A program made the position numbers and the translations under genes. This document shows, piece by piece, positions 11,213-23,829 of a stretch of 64,000 bases of DNA (within the stretch, counting starts at the first letter, position 1; each line of letters starts with the position of its first letter). The notes beneath the pieces are model-generated. The model was not told the origin of the DNA. It worked only from the letters and a program-made list of their open reading frames with translations, and did no database searches. Source of the stretch: Hysterangium stoloniferum (lineage: Eukaryota > Basidiomycota > Agaricomycetes > Hysterangiales > Hysterangiaceae); contig WHVD01000050.1 of assembly GCA_015178975.1 (NCBI GenBank), positions 248,001-312,000 on the forward strand, read 5' to 3'.

Positions 11213-12357
11213 AAGGCGTGTGTTCCAATTGGAGTGTGGTAACTCGTATCAGCAAGGACCGTCTGACACTTGAGATTCAAATCAGTAAATTAGACGACAT
11301 GCCAATATCAAACCGAACTCACTCTACGGTCGAGCTGTCGATCAGGCACGGCCATAGGCCGCGCCAACATGGAACTACCCTTGTTCCCCCCTTTGCTTCC
11401 ACCGCTCCCCAGACGATCAATGGTCAACGAGACGGGTGTAACGACCCTCTTGTCAGGGTCATTCGTCCCCACCTCCCATTCGTGTGGCGCCGGGAGACAT
11501 CCGCAGAGGAAGCAGGAGAAGAAGGGGTATGTGGACGAGTTGAGATTGAAGAAGCTTGTGTTCCAGTTATAAAGTGACCTCGGGAAGGGAATGATGCAGC
11601 CCATTATCCCGAGGTAACTCGTATCGGCGAGGAGATCGAAGAAACTTGCGAGATCAAATCAGTAAATATAAAGACATGCCAGTGCAAAACCAAACTCACT
11701 CTACGGTTGTGCCGATGATCAAGCGCGGCCATAGGCCGCGCCAACATGGAACTGTGCTCGTTCCCACTTTCCCCCCCCCTAAACGACCAATGGGTCGAGT
11801 TGATGTATTTTTTTGTGTTTAGACGCTCGTCACCATATCCCTTTCACAGAGACACCAAAGCAGCAAAGCGTGGCGGGATGGACAAAGTTAAGATCGAAAG
11901 AAAGCGTGTGTTCCAGTTATAAAGCAGCCTCAGAGAATGATGCACTAGTAGTCATCACCTCGAGGTAACTCGTATCGGCGAGGACCACCTAATACCGAGA
12001 TCAAATCAGCAAATGAAACACATGACCCGATACAAAGCCAGACTCACACTGTGGTCGAGCCGAGGATCGGGCGCGGCCATAGGCCACGCCAACATGAAAC
12101 CGTGCTAGTCTTTCCGTCCCCTTCGAACACCCCCACCACTCCCTGGCCCCAGATGACCAGTGATCGACGATACGCCGGCGTCATAGATGTACAGCCCACT
12201 CCGAAATTAATATCCACAAAAAAAGGCAATAAAACAAGAGAGTATATAGGGTAGAAATGTGCTGAACGGAGATGAAGGTTGACCGTGTCGATTGAGTGAC
12301 TCCCGTTGTGAAGCAAACCAGCAGAGGATGACGCACGCATCACCTCAAGGCAGCTGC
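11213..12357 (-). repeat. Tandem copies of the 3' end of the RS-protein gene
   Basis: Three further units repeat the last coding block, the last intron and the following sequence of the gene ending at 12358. The anchor CCATAGGCC is at 11352, 11729 and 12077, and the corresponding CCATAGG in the gene itself is at 12474, so the spacings are about 377, 348 and 397 bp. On the minus strand each copy has an SSMLARPMA-like block (ATGTTGGCG...), a GTGAGT donor, an intron ending near a GCCGATACGAG segment, and then a variable tail. The copies have diverged and differ in the part upstream of the anchor. Confidence 0.8.
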
Positions 12358-15300
12358 TCATCGGCGAGGTGGACCATCTAATACAAAGAGAAAATGACAT
12401 CGATATCAACCAAAAAAAAGAAAAAAGAAACCAAAGAGCTCACTCATACGATTAAGCCTCGGATCGAGCGCAGCCATAGGCCTCGCCAACATGGAACTGC
12501 CACCACCACCCCGCACAGACCCAGACAAGCTCCCATTCACAGGAGACCAACGATCCGCAACCCCCGACATCGCGACATCTCGCTCCCGCCCGTGCACTCC
12601 GTCTCGACGCCGCACAAAACCATGTCTCTGCCCCTGCCCCTGTCCCAGTCCATAACCTTGACCCCTCCCTCTCATCCTGTCAGCATGATCAGCCGACCAG
12701 CGCCGTCGATTATGCTGTCCGTTCCCATTCCCATTCCCCGACATCGTCGGGGGCACGGGGTGCGAGTACGGATACGACGACGTCCGCCGGCGATAGTAGC
12801 TGCTCTGGGGGTTGTTCCTAGAGGAGGCACGCGAGCGCGAGCGCGAGTTGTTGTTGGAGCGAGATGAGCGGCGGTACCTGCGCCGGGACCGCGACCGGGA
12901 CCGCGACCGAGAACGCGATCGGGAGGGAGAGCGCCGATGTCCAAGTCGGCGCGCAGACGACGAAGGCGACGAAGAGCGCGTCCCGCGACGCGGTAGCCGG
13001 TGTCGTCTTTCCCTCTCATCCGCCGACGAATAGCGAGATGGACTGCGCGATCTTGACCTGGACCTGGACCGCGACCTGGACCTAGACCGTGACCTGGACC
13101 GCGACTCAGACCGCGAACGACTCTTCTCCTCAGATCGCGTGCGTGAGCGACCGCGGGGTTGTGCACGTGGAGTCGACGTCAGTCTCGGTGGCTGGATTTT
13201 CTTCGATTGGCTAGATGACGATGATGACGACTTTGTAGAGGAATCGGCGGGTGTAGGCTTGGGCATGTGTGTATTCCCCCAAAGCCACATGGGTGTGACC
13301 ACTGGCCAGTCAGGATTACTTGACAAAGACGCAAGAACGCTCTGCCACGGCGCTTCATAAAAGCCGGGAGCGGTCGTCGTGTCTGGTGGTGGGGGTGGGA
13401 TTGATTGGGACGGAAGGGGCGGTATATCGGTTCGCTCGTTGCCTTTTGCACGGGGGTGCTGTGATGAAGAAGCGTCGGGCAGAGAAGCACAAGTCAGGCC
13501 CGGGATGGCATCGACACTAGACAAGAGCTCTTCTTTCACTGCCAAGGTCGAACCAGGCATGTCGATAATCTCCCTCCCCTTCCCCTTCTCCTCTGCAGTA
13601 AGCTTCTTCACGTCATTGGTGGTCATCCCACCATTCTACGAACACACAAATCAGCCAGACTAAACCAACAAAACAGGCGGAAAAAACTCACAACACTACT
13701 CTGCACTCCACCCATAGTCCCCGCCACACTCTGCGCAGGGACAAAAGTCGGCGGCGGGCCCAACGTCCGCGATATGCGTCCTAGCGGGAGTGGTAGCGGC
13801 TGCCACGACATTGTCGCGGTGGCAGCGTTGGCGTTGACCGGTGCAGCCACCGATGCTTGGGACACAGAGGGAGTAGTAGTGGGAGGCGTGACCAACGACG
13901 TCGAGGCCGGGTATACGACTGGGTTGGAGGATACATGCGAGGGTGCGGGTGTGGGAATCACCGGGTATGATGACGAGGACGGCGGAGACAGCGGGACTTG
14001 TGTTTGTGGCTGGGATGGCGCAGCAGCGTCAGTGGAAGTAGGATGAACGACAAGCACCGCCTCTCCGCTGTTCTCCTTGTTCTTTTGTTCGTCCTCGCCC
14101 TTCTCAGGCTCCGCGTCCGCATCTGAATCGATATCCATATCCTCCACGTCAACTTCGCCATCAGCATCTGCGTCCACGTCCATTTCTCCCTCTGCATCCA
14201 TGTCCACGTACACTTCTACCTCGCCATCGTCATCTTCACCTTCTGCGTCCATACTTGAGTCTGCACTCGCCGTCGTCGGCGCTGGCGCTGGTCGATCTTT
14301 ATCTTCCTTCATAGTAGAGTCTTCCGATGATGAGGGAGGCGGCGATACGCGGGTGCTCGTGGTCGTGACCATTTCTGCTTTCCTGTCCTCGGGCACATTT
14401 ACCGCACTCTCGTCGATCGTTTCCGCCTCGACCGTCTCCACTTCTACATCCGCTGCAGTCTCCGTCGTTTTCGCCTCAACCACCTCCACTTCTACATCCA
14501 CCCCCGTCTCGGTCATTTTCTCAACCACCTCCACCCCCGTCTCGGTCATTTTCTCAACCACCTCCACCCCAGTCTCCTTCGTTTTTTCAACCACCTCCAC
14601 CCCAGTCTCCGTCGTTTTTGCCTCAACCGTCTCCAGTTCTACGTCCACCCCGGTCTCCGTAGTTTTCTCAACCATCTCCACTTCTCTCGTCTCCGTCGTT
14701 TTCTCCCCAACTATCTCCACTTCTACATCCACCGCAATCTCCATCGTTTTTTCCGCAACCGCACCCACACTGGCAACCGCACCGGGATTCGCAACCGCAC
14801 CGACATCCGCACCCTCAACAACACCTCCAGCCTCCAACACTGCTATCTCAGCGGGGGTCATCGGAACTCTCACCTGCAAAACACGGCCGCCAACGACATC
14901 GCCCCAGACTTTCTTCATAGGGGGAGAGGGGGTGGGGGTCTGGCGTTCCCATGCATCGGGGGCACCGCCGGTCCAGTCAGACGCGGAGGATTGGCGGCGG
15001 GAACGGCGCTTGGATGGGGCGCGGGGCGAGGACTGGGACGGCTCTTCCGACGGGGACTGGTGGGATGACGACGACGAGGAGGAGGAGGAGGACGTGTGCG
15101 GCGAGACACGGGAGTTAGAAGACTGGAAGCAGACGTCATTCCGAATCAAAGTGAACAAACGCCATAACTCACAGTCCTGGCCCGCTTGGGAGGCGGCGCG
15201 GCGTCGGGCTCATCTTCGTCGTCGATGGTCCAGATGATCGGAGGGGTGGTGGTGGTGGTGGGGGAAGGATCTGGTATGGGTTTGGACAGCGTGGGCTTGT

Positions 15301-16105
15301 GTCTGACGGTGGCGGATATGGCGGAGGGGCGGCTTCCCTCTGGGCCAGTGTTGACGGCGACGTCGACATACTCCTTGGAAAGCGAGGGGAATGGAACAAT
15401 GGACCGTCCTCTCTTCCTCCCGCCGCGCATGACATCCAGCAGGCCCTGGGCGGCGACCCACCTATCGTTACTGTGCGCATCGGGGGCGGCCAGCCTGGTG
15501 AGCACGACATCGTGTATTTCGCGGGCGTTCAAAAAGGCCAAGAGCGCCTGCAAGGCGACCAAGTGGGTGTGCAGCTCGGGGAGCGAGACGCCGACGCTGT
15601 AAGAGCGAAACTCGTCGCACCGGAAGAAGGAGACGAAGGCGAGGATTGTGTTCGTTTCCATTTGTTGTAGCTTGGCGTGTTGCGGGGACGAGGTAGAAGA
15701 AGGCGAGGAGGACGAGGAGGAGGACGAGGTGGATGAGGCGGTCGGGGAGGGGAGACCGTGTCCGTTGGCGGGGTGTTGTTGGGGCGCGGTGTTGCGCGGC
15801 CAGCGGGCAACGAGCGCATCGACGCGTGCGAGAAGGACATTCGCGAACTCGACCGGGGTCATGAGACTGAGTAGTACGTGGACAGAGGGGCGTGGGTCGG
15901 ACGCGGGTGGTTTCGGCAGGTAGGAATGGGAGGGGAGGGTGGGGATGGGCCTGCTTTGGGGTGGCGGGGTGGGTAGGGCGGGTGTGTACGCGTTGGGGGG
16001 AGGAGGCGGGTATGGTTCGTCCGGGTTTGGGGTGGTGACGAGGCCGAGTGAGGATTCTGCGGAGTCACTGGAGTAGCGGGTTCGCTTGAAGACAGAGTGA
16101 ACCAT
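12358..16105 (-). CDS. Large serine/arginine-rich nuclear-type protein, four coding exons
   Basis: Phased splicing joins 16105-15173, 15122-13692, 13635-12444 and 12377-12358 into 1191 residues. Every donor is GTGAGY and every acceptor YAG. Residues 1-311 have a Pro/Ser-rich start, then a probably helical folded segment (around LLSLMTPVEFANVLLARVDAL and ETNTILAFVSFF), and end in a basic KRAR cluster. Residues 312-788 are acidic and low in complexity, with repeats of the type VEVVEKTTETG. Residues 789-1185 hold a long RS/SR dipeptide domain followed by Gly/Asn-rich sequence. RS domains are typical of pre-mRNA splicing and processing factors, but no RNA-binding fold is visible, so the role is inferred from composition only. 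A 5'-UTR intron appears to end just before the ATG. I do not recognise the family. Confidence 0.72.
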
Positions 16106-16339
16106 GTTGAGCTGTGGACGGGCTGGGATTAGAGGATATCTCGTGTGGGATTCAGTGGGGGACTCACCTCGATAAACAAAACTGGGGGAAAAAAAAAGGT
16201 AAGTACCGTTTGTTTGTGGAGTATGCTGATAATAAAGAGGAAGCGTCGTCCTATTATTCTCCTGGTGGGTGAGAGAGGCGGGCGGACAATGAATTTCTGA
16301 GTTACGTAAGCACAAAGGATCGTTTACCACGCCATTACT

Positions 16340-18380
16340 TGATTTAATTCCTCGTGCGTCATTAGATTTGCCCGCGAGCCCTCACCGTCCTTTTAGCATA
16401 GATCCAATTCAATCCTGCCGCTGTCATGTCACCTCCAGCCTTTATGCACAGCAACAATGGCTATGAAGCACGTGCTCTCGAACATATTGCCAGGGTGTTT
16501 CCTCGGGGTTTCTATCCCAGTGTTCCAGCCTTTTTTTCTTTTCGGTAAGCATGCTGCCTTTTAAAACTGCTTCCGGCCAAGCCGGCTCATCACCTTCTTT
16601 TGCGTACCGCTAGTCATGAATAATGACAGGCGCACTTTTGTTTCTCCATGAGCGGTACCGTAGCAGCAGCAGTATATACGCTTCAATATAACCATTAGCC
16701 TCTAGTCCAACCATTAATGGGTATCCTGTGCTTTTTCCGCCTTTTCCTCACATCGCTACATATGGTAATGCAGATTCACTCTTGAATTAATTTATGTGTC
16801 GATCAACTAGACTACTTATTCTTGTGACAGTGTTTCGTGACAGTTTTTATCTGTTAGTCATCGGATCAAGGCACCAACAGCTTTTGATAGCCGACGAGAC
16901 CAGTCCACTACTGCCGAGCAGTAATTGGCCGGGATTATGAGCTAGTTGTTACAGCAAACTTGAATATTGCCCAGTGAGAACGAGTACAGCAACTATGCTG
17001 GCCCTTTCCTTACAACAGGGAAGGTCAGACCATGTAAACAATAGATGTCAAGCATAGAAAGAACAAGATTGGGAAATGAAGGCAAACAGAGTGTAAAGGT
17101 GAAGGTGGAGATGATCGCCTAGATGTGAAGGCATAGATGCAGAGGTGATGGTGGGTTCAGGGGCAAAGATATCCGAGACAAGTCATAGACACTGGATGCA
17201 AAGGCAGATGAGTACAAAGGTAGAGGGCAAGGCAAGGCCCCACCATATATTTTAAGGTATTGTCACAGAATGACTGTGGTGTTACTGTGACTGATTGAGG
17301 CAAACAACCAAATGCTTGGCATGCTTTGCCACAATATGTTGCAGTGACATAGTGGCTCAGGGTTCTAGCCAGCTCTATCTACATCTATCCAAACATATGT
17401 ATTCTACATATGAACTGTGTCTTTCAGACTTCTATGTTTGCATTCAACCCATATTGTTTTCTAGCATCCCAATATTAGTGTTCCCAGTAGCAGCATCTCT
17501 GACGATGGCACTGACAACTCATCCACTAAACAATTTCCTTTTTAGTCACTCCATCCTGCTCCCACTTCAATGGCATTCTGTTATCCCGAGTGCCACCTGC
17601 TATATCATTTCCTACCTCAGAATATTTATCATTTATGTTTACCTCATATCCCATTTCCTTGATCCTCTGTTCTGTTTTCCCCTGATCCCACAATTCTGAT
17701 CATATTGTAATCCCATTCTTGGCCCTCAATATCCCATTATACTTAGTATAAATTCTCATCCTGTACATTACTACTCTCCAGTTTGAATATCAACTAAGAA
17801 TACCCATCCGGATCCCTCTACTCTCTTCATAGAAGCTTGCATGATAGTACTTTCAATACTCTGAAGTATTTGTCTGCCTGGCTTGCTCTTTATAGACTAA
17901 GCCATTGGCCAGAGTGCAGCTTGTTCCTCTTCAATCCTTAGAGGGCAACCTCAAACAGGGCCTGTGGATTCACAGGCCAGCTGTGAAACTCTTGATATTC
18001 TGGAACCAGTTTGTTCATCAACAGAGGTAGATTGTTCTCTATATATCCTTAAAATCTTTTTTATATCTTTAACCAAATTACCGTCAAGCATGTTCCTGTC
18101 AACACTGAGGTCTAGTTCGTCGATTCTTTGTTTTCATTGAATCATTTCATGAGCGAACGTCAAGCACTGCTCTATAGAAACGGTCTTGAATTGATGGCGA
18201 CGAGATTGATTAAATATTTGAAGTCTCACGAGTTTACGAGTCCACGAAAATGGCTCAGCTCTCAAACTCAGATATGGCTCCAAATTTCGATTGTTTATTA
18301 GTCATCCTGGAGAATTCCCCGGCGAAGTGTAAATAACGTTTGCAAACAACGTTCATAACATATAATCGTCAGAATATAAC
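16340..18380. other. Intergenic, no feature recognised
   Basis: There is no gene I can support. A purine-rich stretch of short GAAGGTGGAGATG-like words lies at about 17040-17240. The 134-codon open frame at 17295-17699 has no recognisable domain and an unlikely composition. Confidence 0.45.
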
Positions 18381-18387
18381 ACCATAT

Positions 18388-19970
18388 CTAGGGGTGCATA
18401 ATGCTATATGTCAGTGCCAGGAATATAATCCAAGCTGCTGCCGCTGAATGTGATATCAATGTCACCTCTCCCTTATTCGTAATCCCCATGTTCAACCTTT
18501 CAGATGCATTGAATGCATCACCTATATCAACCCAATCGAGCATCAGAAAGTTAGCATTTCTGTTGCCATTGAGCGAAACACAGGCATTAGAGCCAGCTAT
18601 AAGTGATGATACGCTATTAGTCGTGTTGGAATCTATGAAATCCGGAATAGTGATGGTATCGTTGAGAAATCCAAGATCGAGATAATGGTTTAGAAGGTTC
18701 ATATGGTCGGTTTGACTTAATGGACCGTTAATTCGGTCTATGGTGCATGTAAATGATGAATTGGTCACATCGAAGGGCGTTTCCCATATCTGTGAGTTAG
18801 TTGTGAGAATGCATGCAGGTCAGGGGTCAAAATCTTACCATTTCAAACTCGGGAAGAATGTACGGCGCTGCGGTGGTATTGCTGAGAAAATCTATGATCA
18901 AGACCACAGGTCAGTCTATTTATCTGATATGCATACCTATTGAAATCCATAAACACAATAACACGTTTACCCATTTGGATTAATTCTCCGAGGGTTGGCC
19001 AGTCAGACTGCTTTACGGGCAAAGAGGGAGGAACATAAGCCAAGGCAGCGATGCCAGAATGTTGGAAGATGGGATCCCAAACAGTTTCAACGGAAACACC
19101 TTCGGGATTGGTCAATAGTAGCGTGAGTACTGGGAAGTCAAGTCAAGCAAAGTGTATTGGACACTGGGCAATAGGAGAAAACACCGACTTTCAGTAGGAT
19201 TATTGTCAAGGAATGTTTTGACTTTACTGAGATAATCGGCTACTGTTCCTCCGTTGAATAACAACTGCGCAAGGTTATATGATTATTTACATAATCAATG
19301 CTTAAATGTGTTCCTCACACAGCCTGGAATGATATCAACAAGGCTGATGTACCGTACCCGTCATACCAGATACATACTTGTATGGCAGAAGTGTAGCACT
19401 CCGTTAAACCTGGAGTCAATCATGAGATTTGAGCTCGTTGATTTGTCGCTAGTGAAGTCGGACGAACATGTGAGATTGAGCTTGTAATAGTCGAACACCC
19501 AGCACAAGTTGGGTCAGGATGTCAACTTGTTGGTTTCTTGCGACTAGATATAGGCGCAATGTAAATAAACATTTGATAAAGAGCCAGTTATTGAATATCA
19601 GACATACGCGCCAACGGATCCGATGAAAAAGCGTATGAATCGTGGGCTGGATGTCAAGCAGAATTGTCAAATACTTTACGGTTAAATTGAGATGGTGCTT
19701 GCCCCCAATAAATGTTATCTACGCGTAATATGCCATGTCAATGGTGATGAGGGTATAAGGGAGAACTGAAACGCACATTCCCATAAGATCGATTACAGAG
19801 CTCGGTATGGCCATTACAGACGGTTATCCCTCTTAGCAGCTGTTATGTCTGCATTTCGAAAAATAGTAAGATTAAACTTACCTCTTGTCTATTATAATAC
19901 CTGCCACCTCTTGCGCTGAAACTAGTATGAGAAAAACGACTGTAAGGGTCCATCTCGTCTTCTGGAACAT
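18388..19970 (-). CDS. Secreted PLC-like phosphodiesterase (PI-PLC X-type TIM barrel)
   Basis: This is a multi-exon gene of the fungal PLC-like phosphodiesterase superfamily, which hydrolyses phosphodiester bonds in a TIM barrel; the real substrate is unknown. The start at 19970 opens a clear signal peptide (TVVFLILVSAQEVAG). Family blocks follow in order across at least eight short exons: VCNGHTELCNRSYGN, FIGG, QVDILTQLVLGVRLLQAQSH, LHFCHTSC, NGGTVADYLSKVKTFLDNNP, ILTLLLTNPEGVSVETVWDP, GKRVIVFMDF, and WETPFDVTNSSFTC. Residues near the end (AAAAWIIFLALTYSIM) form a hydrophobic tail that suggests a GPI anchor. The region around the first catalytic His (usually GAHDS) does not read cleanly (FIGGKHH), so either that splice site is wrong or the site is altered. 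It is convergent with nothing and shares orientation with the next gene. Confidence 0.85.
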
Positions 19971-19989
19971 CGTTGTTAAAGAAGATAGT

Positions 19990-21225
19990 CACCGCTTCCC
20001 AAGGCTAGCTCTCCTACACCAAAATAGCTTGACATAACTTATAATTAGGGGTGTGAGTTAGTCCCATTATAGGAAGTCCCTATTGACACTCCATTGCCAT
20101 GGAGTGTGGTTAGACGCCGGCTGGCTGGGGTGACCTTATTCGTCATGATCTTCCCACATCATCCTGCTTCAAGAAGATACGTATATGTTCGGATTGAATA
20201 GCTATACTGTATGCACGCACCCAATCACACTCGGGGGTCTGTCTGACGATGTCTATTGTCTATATAGTCCTTGCTTTGTCTATCTGTCAGTCATACCTAA
20301 ATTCAAGGACATTAGCAATTATTTGGATTAATATGCAGAGTACTTAGAGCTTCACGATGCACCTGTGACCAGCGGGGCCGCAATATATTTTTGGACCTTT
20401 TGTGTCCAGGAACAGAACAGAACGAGGCTGCTAGTACCCACGCCTGTCTGGAACTTTTCATGACGTCGTCACAGTCATGAACGACAGTCCGCCAGACTGT
20501 TGTCATACCACAGCCTGGACTAGCTGCAAATACTAACCGACCCCTGGTGGAAAATCAGAAAAATGATGCCTGGACCTGAGGACAGCCTTGGATTGATTCT
20601 TTTCGGGCATAACCGCGAAAATCAGAAGTAATTGTGACTCAGGTTTCCCTAGTTCCTGGAACAGATGCAACCGACAACTAGAAGTATGTGATTGTAAGTT
20701 GACCGAACAGACGCCCTTCATAGACACGCTGAGTAATTCTAATATAGGTTGTGTCAACCCATGCCTTCATTTTTCTGCGCAAATAAAATTTAATAAGTGA
20801 TTATACATCTTTCTGACTTGAGAAACTAAAGCTCAATAACTAAAAGCGAGTGAGTTCCTGAATTTATCGGTGGCAGCATTGTTGCTAGTGTTTGAATACA
20901 CTTATGGATCATTGTCATTGTGTTCTACGGGATTGAATTGCCTAGAGAGTTCTAGTTCCAATAATGCGCTTTGAGAAGGAGAAGAGTGTACCAAAAGGTT
21001 CCAGCACTGACTTCATCTCGTAACTAAATCTCCGGAGAGTTTAGACACTTTCACATGGCGTAGAAAATAAAGAGATATAATATTTGTATACAAGACACAA
21101 TAGATCAGATATAACGATAGTCCAATTATGTGAACAATATAATATACCACGAGATCCTTGTGAGGACAAAAGTGCCTCGTACAAAAGCTCCACCATTGCC
21201 ACTTTCGAATTGTTCCATTTTGACT
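19990..21225. other. Intergenic, no feature recognised
   Basis: Only short open frames are present. A small perfect hairpin (CACTCCAT...ATGGAGTG) lies at about 20087-20106. Confidence 0.4.
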
Positions 21226-21229
21226 CCAT

Positions 21230-23755
21230 TCACGAATCTATATAACACGAGAATCGTGGTGATTCGGGGGCCCATCCGACTATGTGAAGGCCGTGATGAG
21301 ATTACCTCCGTAATTCAAAATTGATTAGCAAACTCACCACATTGCCAGCAGTCCAACAACTGATGAGGGTCACTAGAGATGATGAATGGTTCCAATATTC
21401 CAATAAGTGAAAGAGGCTAGCGGTAAATGTCACACTTACTATTTATGTTTCACCTCCAGTAATCTCTCATAGTTACTTCCCCAGAATACCTCTGAAATAA
21501 CAATCAGTTTATCTTCGTGGGCTAGAGGGCAAGAAAAAAAACGTACTCTCCCAGTCTTCTTCATAGACATCGCTCTCATTTACATATGCTGCATCCGATA
21601 ATTCCCTCACATACTCCATTGCCGTCTTGGCATCCGCATACTTGCTCTTTATGGCATCAACCGTAGTATTATAGTTCCACGTTGTGACAGTCGTTACGTG
21701 GAATATAGATTTTCTCCACGCGGGATGAGTAGATGGGCCGTGGAGAGTATCGGGGTTGGACGGGAAGTTATATGGAGTGGTAACAAGAAATCGTACGCCA
21801 GGTGCGAGCCGTTCGGCGTGCAGTAGCGCTGCGAGAAGATTATTCCGTGCTTCGGGAGTCTCGACGGACGTGGTTGGGACGAGACGCGAGGTAATCGCGA
21901 GAGGCTGGCCGAGATCCTAGATGGTCTTCATTAGCAAATTTTACCATCGAGCACTAAGAATCTCGCTATACCGCAGAGTTTCCATCTGCAAAGGTATTGA
22001 AGAAATGACCCCAAGAGTCGTACTCTCCCTGGATCGTCAACACCTTCGCCTTCTCACCACTTGGCGCCAACTTGGCGAGTTCTTTTGCCCAGCTGACCAA
22101 ACTTTCCGTGCTCTTCTCGGCCTCATCCTTGTCCAGAACGGGATTAATATACAGCGCCGAGTTAGCAGTCACATATCCTCCCCACCCCTGCTCGGCCCAT
22201 GGCTTGGCATGGTGAAGCAGTACCGCCCAGAGTGACTGGGTCAGAGCGAATGGGTCGGCAGAATCCGTGATTGACGCGTTGAAATCTGGGGTATATTTCT
22301 CTATGAATCCTTGGGGTGCTGGCATGCCGAGAGGGAATTGCACGAGGACAGCTTGAATTGTGACGGGGGGACTGGCTAGAATTGTGGCGGAGAGGACGAC
22401 ACCGAATGTCCCGCCGCCTCCACCCCGAAGAGCAAAGAACAGATCCTGGTTTGGGCGTTTGTTATCAGGCTGCTTAAGATGGGATCACTATGGGCGATTA
22501 TCTCTACCTGGTTCTGACACTGGTTTGCGATACGAATTTCACCATCGGGCGTGACTATGCTGAATTCGAGCTGGTTATATAGTAATAGAGTTGAGTTGAA
22601 TGGAAACCAACGTCAAATGCAAAGGGCACTCACCACCCGATCTGCACCCATTCCCATAGTGTTCGTGAGCGCGCCGTGGCCGCCGCCCTGTATATATCGA
22701 GTGGTCAGCCATATATTGAGAGACGAAAATAAAATTGAATTACCTGTAGCCATCCGCCCACAGCCCCAACGGTTCTATCCGCGCCTGTTGACCTGGTGAT
22801 AAGAGTGGTGCTCGGCAATCTCCGTAATTCATCAATACGCACCTCCAACTAGAGTAATGTTATGTGTTTCCGCAAAGGCATATGCTTTGAACCATTGTAC
22901 ACCCGCGCCCAAAGTTACAGCAGATACAGGGTTGATGTGAGAGTTGGGTGATGGGCATGTTGGTTTAAAGGAGGGGTGGTATGTCGTCTGTATATTATTA
23001 TAGGTGAATAAACGGCCTACTGGTGAAAAAAAAACGTACATCATTGAGATTATGTGTCCAGAGTTCTAGAGAGTGGGGCGCTGTACTCTTGCCTTTGTAG
23101 TCGTGCCCAGTATTTTTAATTACCAGTGGGACAGCTGTCACGCGAGAGAATATGAATGCTGCTTGAACATCTTCCGGAGTGGCAACGTCGATCTGATACA
23201 AAAAGAAGGGTTAATCTGTCAATAATTATGGGGTGCGCGTATGTCAGACGCACATAAAATGGGGACACGCTTCCCATTTTGCATGTCCTTGGGAGGGTTG
23301 TCGCATCTGTGTTCGTTGGGTTGTAATAATCAAGGAGGCAGCCCTTAAATCCGTCGGCTTGACAGGTTTCCCATTGAGTATTTATTTGTCCAGAAGGGTG
23401 TGCAGTGCGAAATTCTGAGATGGACAACCTTCAGTGCAAGAAAAGGGCATGGAAGATGTCGCATACGTTCATCTTTATATTTATCTGTGACTAATTTGCA
23501 CTTGAGGTTATCAGCGACATCTTCTGGATCGACATTGGGTTTGAAACAGTCCCTTGCGAATGGGACATTGGGATGTAGTCGTCCATGGATAGTTTCGTTA
23601 AGTTTTGCCCACTGCAAAGGGGTGACTGTCAAAATAGGCGGGTCACTCTTAATGGAAAGCGGTGTTTGCACGAATTCATCTTCGTAAAAAGCAAATTGAC
23701 TGGCCCGGGTGAAAGTGACAAGCAACTGCAGTATAAGAAGGGCAATAGAGAACAT
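21230..23755 (-). CDS. Secreted FAD-linked oxidoreductase (berberine-bridge type)
   Basis: A flavin oxidase of the PCMH/BBE family, which oxidises alcohols, sugars or secondary metabolites outside the cell. The start at 23755 opens a signal peptide (MFSIALLILQLLVTFTRA). The FAD domain shows PLVIKNTGHDYKGKS, with a His where the family attaches FAD, then GAGVQWFKAYAFAETH and VGGA, GGGHGALTNTMGMGADRV, and DLFFALRGGGG-like sequence. A substrate domain follows, and the C-terminal BBE block FWGSNYERLLEVKHKYDP. Splicing the last three exons (donors at GTACGT, GTAAGT, GTGAGT) extends the protein to CWQCVGWAPESPRFSCYIDS, with the stop at 21230. The first intron is proved by phase: DKYKDE joins QFRTAHPSGQ. 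All exons read without stops, so the gene looks functional. The exact substrate cannot be told. Confidence 0.9.
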
Positions 23756-23802
23756 AGGGACTGGAAGTGAAGAGACAAAGGTCGGGAACTGCACTGTCGC
23801 AT

Positions 23803-23810
23803 CTATATAT
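23803..23810 (-). promoter_or_regulatory. TATA box of the FAD oxidase gene
   Basis: ATATATAG on the minus strand lies about 50 bp upstream of the start codon at 23755, a usual distance for a fungal TATA box with a short 5' leader. Confidence 0.4.
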
Positions 23811-23829
23811 CGCCGCGACGCCGCCAAAG

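Noticed and set aside
11203..12254. Several 67-124 codon frames in the repeated 3' region
   Set aside because: They are frames through tandem copies of a terminal exon and its intron; no independent gene is indicated.
14077..15237. 386-codon Ser/Thr-rich plus-strand frame
   Set aside because: It is the antisense shadow of the acidic exon of the RS-rich gene, whose splice sites and phase fit on the minus strand.
17295..17699. 134-codon hydrophobic plus frame
   Set aside because: The hydrophobicity comes from TC-rich DNA and there are no conserved blocks.
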